Notes under the pieces: model-generated
Told to the model about the DNA's origin: nothing
What the model saw: the letters and a program-made list of their open reading frames with translations, nothing else
Database searches by the model: none
Program-made: the position numbers and the translations under genes
Shown: positions 1-4,161 of the stretch, piece by piece
Layout of the letters: each line of letters begins with the position of its first letter
Position numbering within the stretch: position 1 is the first letter of the stretch
Assembly: GCA_946479125.1 (NCBI GenBank)
Contig: CAMLET010000179.1
Span: 1-6,780, forward strand
Direction: 5' to 3'
Length of the DNA: 6,780 nt
Source of the DNA: an uncultured Flavobacteriales bacterium
Lineage (GTDB): Bacteria; Bacteroidota; Bacteroidia; Flavobacteriales; Crocinitomicaceae

Positions 1-1
1 T

Positions 2-310
2 CCCAATTCTGATCAAATGTCAGAAGCAGACAGAAATAAAGTAATGCACATTGCTTTGGAAGCACCGGAAAATATTTCTTTAATGGGAAATGATCATGTT
101 GATTTTTTCGGTGGACCTTATGCTGCCGGAAACAATTTTTCATTGTCATTTCATCCAGACAGTAGAGAACGAGCAGATGAATTGTTCAATGCACTTTCAG
201 TTGGTGGAACCGTAACTGTTCCAATGAGTGAGGCTCCCTGGGGCGATTACTTTGGAATGTTCGTAGATAAATTCGGTGTTAAATGGATGATTAATTGTGT
301 CAAAAAATGA
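2..310 (+). CDS. PhnB-like VOC/glyoxalase-fold protein, 5' truncated by the window edge
   Basis: This is the C-terminal part of a small VOC-superfamily (glyoxalase/bleomycin-resistance fold) protein of the PhnB/3-demethylubiquinone-methyltransferase-like type. The reading frame is open upstream of the first ATG (position 17) to the window edge, and the codons before it (PNSDQ) fit the family's loop before 'MSEADRNKVMH'. The true start is therefore probably outside, and the ATG at 17 is probably internal. Family hallmarks visible are 'VMHIAL', 'LMGNDH', the 'F-H-P-D-S-R-E-R-A-D-E-L-F-N-A-L' helix, 'GGTVTVPM', and the C-terminal 'WGDYFGMFVDKFGVKWMINC'. PhnB-type proteins are usually about 140 aa, so roughly one quarter to one third is missing. 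The substrate is unknown, and despite the name these proteins are not established phosphonate enzymes. The stop codon overlaps the next gene's ATG, suggesting co-transcription. Family assignment is confident; function is not. Confidence 0.
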   Translation, partial: PNSDQMSEADRNKVMHIALEAPENISLMGNDHVDFFGGPYAAGNNFSLSFHPDSRERADELFNALSVGGTVTVPMSEAPWGDYFGMFVDKFGVKWMINCVKK

Positions 311-957
311 CGAATTACCAGTTACGAATTACCAATTTTCAGTTTTTTTTTCTCTTATCACTTATAGGTCTTTCATCTTGCTCCGAAAAACTGGGTGATG
401 AAGAAAAATTATGGAACCCTTATCAAAAAGGAGAAATGATTGTCTTAAAATCAGATCTGGAGCATTCTGACACCATTAAAATCACTGATACACAGCTTAA
501 AATTCAACCCAGTCATTGGCCGTCATCGTCATCAAAAGAATACGAATACCTTGAAGTCCATACAGATGTTGTTGAAGAATTCACTTGTTTACTCACTATT
601 TCTCCCGATGTGAATACTTCACAGATCAATCTGATGTTTAACATTCCTATTAACCGTGGCAAAAATGACCCATTTTTCGCAAATTATCGTACAAAAGGTA
701 AGTCACTTATTGTTGAAGGTTGTCCATCACAAGGAGTTGTAATAAATGAAGATTATTCGTTCAAGTCAATCTCGGGTAAAACAACTGAAAAATGCTACCG
801 TTTGTTCAACTACGATCTTAAAGATTACATGGATCAAAAACCAGAAGGAGATTTCAGCGATTTTGTCCAATACGTTTACTGGAGTAAGGATAAAGGATTA
901 TTGGGATATCAAAAATTTAGTGGAGAGCTGTTTCGAGTTATTTTGAGAAGAAAATGA
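307..957 (+). CDS. small lipoprotein of unknown function
   Basis: A 216-aa predicted lipoprotein. I chose the ATG at 307 because it overlaps the upstream stop (ATGA, 307-310), and the in-frame ATG at 295 lies inside the VOC gene. The signal peptide has a hydrophobic core (FFFLLSLIGL, residues 13-22) and a lipobox L-S-S-C with the lipidated cysteine at residue 25. The mature part, about 190 aa, is polar with no membrane helix. It holds three further cysteines (94, 139, 163) and an aromatic C-terminal stretch 'YVYWSKDKGLLGYQKFSGELF' that resembles the ends of many Bacteroidota lipoproteins. No enzymatic motif is seen. The mature protein is predicted to sit on the inner or outer membrane, facing the periplasm or surface. 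The n-region (TNYQLRITNFQ) is encoded by a tandem repeat and lacks the usual early lysines, having only one arginine. The lipoprotein call is solid; the function is unrecognised. Confidence 0.
   Translation: MTNYQLRITNFQFFFLLSLIGLSSCSEKLGDEEKLWNPYQKGEMIVLKSDLEHSDTIKITDTQLKIQPSHWPSSSSKEYEYLEVHTDVVEEFTCLLTISPDVNTSQINLMFNIPINRGKNDPFFANYRTKGKSLIVEGCPSQGVVINEDYSFKSISGKTTEKCYRLFNYDLKDYMDQKPEGDFSDFVQYVYWSKDKGLLGYQKFSGELFRVILRRK
310..337 (+). repeat. 14-bp tandem duplication inside a signal-peptide coding start
   Basis: Two copies of acgaattaccagtt / acgaattaccaatt lie head to tail (310-323 and 324-337) with a single mismatch. They begin at the last base of the VOC gene's stop codon and encode residues 2-11 of the lipoprotein. 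The unit length is not a multiple of three, so the two copies are read in different frames. From memory, short acgaattac-type repeats are common between genes in Bacteroidota and cyanobacteria, but I cannot check this here. Confidence 0.
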
Positions 958-979
958 AATTTTTAGAATTCCATGAAAC

Positions 980-1678
980 TTAAAGTTCAAGCCAGAAGAA
1001 GGCCGATACTTTAATTTGTATCAACAACGTAATCACGGCAAAAACAATGGAAATAACACGCATTACTTTTCCATGTTTTCTATCACTTTCCTGAAAAGTA
1101 TATACCTTTTCACCATTCGGAAGTACTTTTTTTGAGGTAATCAGATAAATTGACGTTAGCAAACCTATGAATCCACCGACAAAGGCAAAAACGTACCCCG
1201 AAAGTAAGAGAATAGAAGATGCTTTTTGCGGTTGAGAAAGACGTTCTATACGAGCTAACTGATACCGTTCCAAATCTTCTTCAGAAATTCCTATCCCATG
1301 TTTCAACAATAGTTTCGTTGCCAAGTTATAATCAAACGGATTCCATTCGTCTTTCTTCCTCAACACCTCCATCAACTCTTCGGTTGAATAGCTTAATAAA
1401 TAGTAATCATTGGGAAGATGTTGTAGGTCCAGGTTAGCTTCATCTGAAATAATTCCGCTCACTCGTTCAAAATCTTCCTCTCTTAATTTGAGTACAAATT
1501 CGTGACTAAACCGATCAGCATTCACCGCTGAAATAAAATCCAACCGATAATCTGTTGTTTCATACTGAATTTCATGTTTCTCCAACAATTCTACAAGATC
1601 TAACAAATCGGCCTTACTTTGAAACACCTGAAACGTTTGGAATTCTCCAAAATTGATATCGTCAATAAGTTCGTTCAA
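980..1678 (-). CDS. DUF2007-like membrane protein (TTG start) downstream of hemB
   Basis: A 232-aa protein. Residues 13-80 (FQTFQVFQSKADLLDLVELLEKHEI, then a strand-rich part ending 'EEDFERVSGII') resemble DUF2007, the putative signal-transducing domain that folds like a small ferredoxin-like unit. A charged helical linker follows (about 95-150), then two membrane helices: 154-180 (SSILLLSGYVFAFVGGF...) and about 204-224 (VMRVISIVFAVITLLIQI). Between the helices is a loop with K-V-L-P-N-G-E-K-V-Y. The N-terminal domain is probably cytoplasmic, with a membrane hairpin at the C-terminus. The start is TTG at 1676-1678: an in-frame TGA lies at 1691-1693, no ATG occurs between them, and the first internal Met is near residue 103. 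It begins 4 bp after the hemB stop, so translation is probably coupled. No known partner or ligand. The domain call is moderate; the role is unknown. Confidence 0.
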   Translation of the reverse strand: MNELIDDINFGEFQTFQVFQSKADLLDLVELLEKHEIQYETTDYRLDFISAVNADRFSHEFVLKLREEDFERVSGIISDEANLDLQHLPNDYYLLSYSTEELMEVLRKKDEWNPFDYNLATKLLLKHGIGISEEDLERYQLARIERLSQPQKASSILLLSGYVFAFVGGFIGLLTSIYLITSKKVLPNGEKVYTFQESDRKHGKVMRVISIVFAVITLLIQIKVSAFFWLEL

Positions 1679-1682
1679 ACCG

Positions 1683-2654
1683 TTAGCTCTTCATCAATTG
1701 TGCTGCATGTGGAGCGAAATATGTCAAAATCCCATCCGCTCCCGCTCTGCGGATGCTCAACAACATTTCCATTACAGCTCTATCATAATCGATCCAGCCA
1801 TTTTTTGCGGCTGCATAAACCATTGCACATTCTCCGCTAACATTGTAGGCTGTAATTGGAGTAGCAAAATTCTCTTTCAATAAATGAATGATATCTAAAT
1901 AACAAAGTGCCGGCTTCACCATAATGAAATCTGCTCCTTCAGCAACATCTAATTCCGCTTCTATCAATGCTTCACGTTTATTTGCCGGATTCATTTGATA
2001 CGTTTTTTTATCGCCCGATTTTGGTGCAGAATTCAATGCATCGCGGAAAGGTCCATAAAATGCACTTGCATATTTCGCAGTGTATGACATAATCGAAACG
2101 TCCTGAAATCCGGCCATATCCAATTCATCACGTATAAAACCTACTCTACCGTCCATCATATCTGATGGTCCGATGATATCAATTCCAGCCTGAGCTTGTG
2201 CAACCGACATTCTACCAAGAATTTCTAAGGTTGGATCATTCACAATTTTACCGTCAATCACCAATCCATCATGTCCGTCGGAAGAATACGGATCCAATGC
2301 TACATCCGACATCAAAACTGCTTCGGGAAACTTCTCTTTCAGCGTGCGAATCACGTGCAGATAGAAATTCTCATCAGCATAGGAATAACTTCCGATTTGG
2401 TCTTTCAAAGCCTCGTCAACAGCAGGAAACAAATCGAACGTATGAATTCCAAGATTCATCCATTTTTCAAATTCAGGAAGCAGCTGATCCAAACTCCATC
2501 GGTAATTGCCCGGAAGTGAAGAAACTTCTTCTTTAATATTCTTTCCATCTTTCAAGAAAATCGGATAAATCAAATGTTGAGGTCCCAATTGAGTTTCTTC
2601 AACCATTGCGCGAATTGCACTGCTTTTTCTATTTCTTCTTGGACGAATATTCAT
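1683..2654 (-). CDS. hemB: delta-aminolevulinic acid dehydratase (porphobilinogen synthase)
   Basis: This cytoplasmic enzyme condenses two 5-aminolevulinate molecules to porphobilinogen, the first common step to heme and other tetrapyrroles. The 323-aa length is normal for the family. Both Schiff-base lysines are present: K194 in 'SYTAKYASAFYGPFRDA' and K247 in 'ADFIMVKP'. Also seen are 'GPSDMMDGR' (162-170), 'VSGE' (272-275) and 'RRAGADGILTYFA' near the end. The segment at 116-130 is 'SDVALDPYSSDGHDG': the catalytic zinc cysteines of the human/yeast type are replaced by Ala and Asp. This places it with the zinc-independent, Mg-responsive group. Two cysteines occur in unusual active-site-proximal spots: C251, where Pro or Ala is usual, and C276 after VSGE, where Tyr or Phe is usual. 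The start ATG has an A-rich leader and no clear Shine-Dalgarno. It is divergent from the 2817 gene and leads a two-gene transcript with the DUF2007-like gene. Confidence 0.
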   Translation of the reverse strand: MNIRPRRNRKSSAIRAMVEETQLGPQHLIYPIFLKDGKNIKEEVSSLPGNYRWSLDQLLPEFEKWMNLGIHTFDLFPAVDEALKDQIGSYSYADENFYLHVIRTLKEKFPEAVLMSDVALDPYSSDGHDGLVIDGKIVNDPTLEILGRMSVAQAQAGIDIIGPSDMMDGRVGFIRDELDMAGFQDVSIMSYTAKYASAFYGPFRDALNSAPKSGDKKTYQMNPANKREALIEAELDVAEGADFIMVKPALCYLDIIHLLKENFATPITAYNVSGECAMVYAAAKNGWIDYDRAVMEMLLSIRRAGADGILTYFAPHAAQLMKS

Positions 2655-2667
2655 GCTGTTTTTTTGA

Positions 2668-2675
2668 CAAAGATA
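2668..2675 (-). promoter_or_regulatory. Bacteroidota-type -7 element of the hemB promoter
   Basis: Read on the minus strand this is TATCTTTG, a full match to the Bacteroidota sigma-ABfA -7 consensus TAnnTTTG. Transcription would begin about 6-8 bp downstream, leaving a very short A-rich leader before the hemB ATG at 2654. The matching -33 element (TTTG about 19 bp upstream) is absent. That position lies inside the palindrome at 2692-2705. Confidence 0.
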
Positions 2676-2691
2676 GTAGTAAAATGAACTT

Positions 2692-2705
2692 AATCACCTG
2701 TGATT
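2692..2705. promoter_or_regulatory. 14-bp palindrome, candidate operator upstream of hemB
   Basis: AATCAC-CT-GTGATT is a perfect 6-bp inverted repeat with a 2-bp centre. It overlaps the expected -33 position of the hemB promoter. A 2-bp loop is too small for a stable RNA hairpin, so a dimeric protein-binding site is the more natural reading. It does not exactly match the CRP (TGTGA-N6-TCACA) or FNR (TTGAT-N4-ATCAA) consensus. A chance occurrence is possible. Confidence 0.
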
Positions 2706-2782
2706 TTTAAGTCGAAAAGTAGTTTTTGAAGTTGGTAATTGAACATTTAACGACTGAAAAGGAATACTTATCGAATTTTAAC

Positions 2783-2790
2783 TATTTTCG
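2783..2790 (+). promoter_or_regulatory. possible -7 promoter element for the lipoprotein/ABC operon
   Basis: TATTTTCG matches TAnnTTTG at all but one position and sits 26 bp before the ATG at 2817, a sensible distance. No TTTG-like -33 element is visible at the right spacing, so this is a weak call. It is the best candidate in the 162-bp divergent intergenic region for driving the three rightward genes. Confidence 0.
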
Positions 2791-2816
2791 TAATAAATAA
2801 CGATTACTTAATTGCT

Positions 2817-3704
2817 ATGAAAACAAGTCATATCTTCCTGGGAGCAGGTTTATTGTTAGGATTAACTGTTGGATGTGGATCCGGCGATGATACTGCGAAG
2901 AAAGAAATAGACAAAGAAATCAGAGATCCGAACAGTGCGTTGAACACGAGTTTTGATGGAAAGATCTTCTCTATTCCTTCTCCAATGCAAACAGCTTTGT
3001 TACTTGAAGAAGTGAAAGCTCCGTTTAAAGCAGATCTATTGAATCCTTTGGAAAATCTTGAAGGCTATAGTTCTGAAATGCAAAAAGCCCTGAATTTAGG
3101 TGTTTACGGAACTGATCTGGGATATATCTCTATTTATAAACAAAACAGTTTATCACTACAATACCTTTCTACTGTAGAAAAATTAACGGCTTCTTTAGGC
3201 TTGGAAAGTGCATTCGACAAAAACTTTATGTCAAGATTTGAAAAGAACAGCACAAACAAAGATTCGATGATGGTAATTGTCTCTGATGCTTTTAAAAAGG
3301 CAGATAGTTACTTAAAATTGAATGAAAGAAAACCTGTTTCAGCATTAATTCTTGTTGGAGGTTGGATCGAGTCAATGTATTTGGCTTGTGAAATCAATAA
3401 AGAAGCAAACAACTCGAAGATTTTATCACGTATTGGTGAGCAAAAAGAGACATTGAATTCAATTATCGATATCCTTAACACTTATAATAAGGGTGGGAAA
3501 TTTGATGAATTGGTTTCTGATATGAAGGACTTGAAAAGTTATTTCGACAACGTTGAAATGAATTACGAGTACGTTCAACCGAAAACGGATGCTAAGAAAA
3601 AGTTAACAGTACTTCGTCACAAAACATCTGTTGAAGTGGAGACGAATACTTTAAACTTCATCTACCAGAAAATTGGAAGCATTAGAGATAAAATCACTGA
3701 ATAA
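2817..3704 (+). CDS. lipoprotein of a conserved Bacteroidota family, function unknown
   Basis: A 295-aa predicted lipoprotein. It has a short signal peptide (MKTSHIFLGAGLLLGLTVGC) with the lipobox T-V-G-C and lipidated C20, followed by a Gly-Ser-Gly-Asp-Asp start of the mature chain. The mature part appears largely helical. Distinctive conserved-looking blocks are 'FSIPSPMQTALLLEE' (51-65), 'ALNLGVYGTDLGYISIYKQ' (91-109), 'LGLESAFDKNFMSRFEKN' (127-144), 'KDSMMVIVSDAFKKADSYL' (148-166) and 'SALILVGGWIESMYLA' (175-190). I recognise this as a recurrent Bacteroidota hypothetical-protein pattern, but no function is known to me and no catalytic motif stands out. Apart from C20 there is only one cysteine, C191. 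The next gene starts 10 bp after the stop, so it probably heads an operon with the secreted protein and the ABC transporter. There is no clear Shine-Dalgarno sequence, as is usual for the phylum. Confidence 0.
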   Translation: MKTSHIFLGAGLLLGLTVGCGSGDDTAKKEIDKEIRDPNSALNTSFDGKIFSIPSPMQTALLLEEVKAPFKADLLNPLENLEGYSSEMQKALNLGVYGTDLGYISIYKQNSLSLQYLSTVEKLTASLGLESAFDKNFMSRFEKNSTNKDSMMVIVSDAFKKADSYLKLNERKPVSALILVGGWIESMYLACEINKEANNSKILSRIGEQKETLNSIIDILNTYNKGGKFDELVSDMKDLKSYFDNVEMNYEYVQPKTDAKKKLTVLRHKTSVEVETNTLNFIYQKIGSIRDKITE

Positions 3705-3714
3705 TTAGACAAAC

Positions 3715-4140
3715 ATGAAAAAGTTTTTAATACTGTTCATTGCAGTAATCGGAATGACATCTGCAACGTATGCTCAAACGACTTGTGAGGCATTGGTTAA
3801 AGAATGTGAGAAAATTTTAAAAGGTAAAAAAGGTGATTTTGTATCAGATGGTCAGGTTTACACCGCATTATTAGATCGTCAAAAAGCAGAGTTTACTACC
3901 ACTTTTTACGGCGGAACAACATACAGAATTGCTTGTACTGCTGGTACAGATGATGCTTATGTGATTTTTACTGTTAAAGATGCAGATGGAAATGTTCTTT
4001 TTACAAACAGAAAATATAAAAACTCATCATACTGGGACTTTAAGGTTCCTACCACAATTCCTGTAACTATTGAAACTGAGCTTGACTTAGACAAGAAAGT
4101 TACCGGATGTGCAATTATGATGATTGGCTTTAAACGATAA
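3715..4140 (+). CDS. small secreted/periplasmic protein, function unknown
   Basis: A 141-aa protein with a classical Sec signal peptide: K2-K3, a hydrophobic core FLILFIAVIG, and predicted cleavage after ATYA (residue 20). No cysteine sits at the lipobox position, so it should be soluble in the periplasm or exported. The mature protein of about 120 aa looks all-beta: 'AEFTTTFYGGTTYRIACTAG', 'AYVIFTVKDADGNVLFTNRKY', 'SYWDFKVPTTIPVTIETELD' and 'VTGCAIMMIGFK'. This suggests a small beta-sandwich, perhaps a binding domain. Four cysteines (24, 31, 74, 132) could form two disulfides. It lies between a lipoprotein and a large ABC transporter with gaps of 10 and 21 bp, hence probably co-expressed. 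It could be an accessory protein or cargo of the transporter, but that is inference. I do not recognise a named family. Confidence 0.
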   Translation: MKKFLILFIAVIGMTSATYAQTTCEALVKECEKILKGKKGDFVSDGQVYTALLDRQKAEFTTTFYGGTTYRIACTAGTDDAYVIFTVKDADGNVLFTNRKYKNSSYWDFKVPTTIPVTIETELDLDKKVTGCAIMMIGFKR

Positions 4141-4161
4141 AACTACCCCGAGAACTAACAC

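Noticed and set aside
295..306. Alternative upstream ATG (MCQK...) for the lipoprotein
   Set aside because: It lies inside the VOC gene and adds a cysteine before the signal peptide. The ATG at 307 gives the typical ATGA overlap and a cleaner n-region.
958..979. Possible bidirectional terminator between the convergent stop codons
   Set aside because: The 22-bp gap has a short T run but no inverted repeat able to form a convincing stem. Termination probably lies within the flanking genes or is factor-dependent.
1219..2536. Several plus-strand open frames of 70-112 codons opposite hemB and the DUF2007-like gene
   Set aside because: They overlap clear minus-strand genes throughout. Their translations are rich in Ser/His/Gln/Arg with no recognisable motif.
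2790..2807. GTAAT ... ATTAC inverted repeat upstream of the 2817 lipoprotein
   Set aside because: The half-sites are only 5 bp of AT-rich sequence with an 8-bp spacer, which is easily expected by chance.
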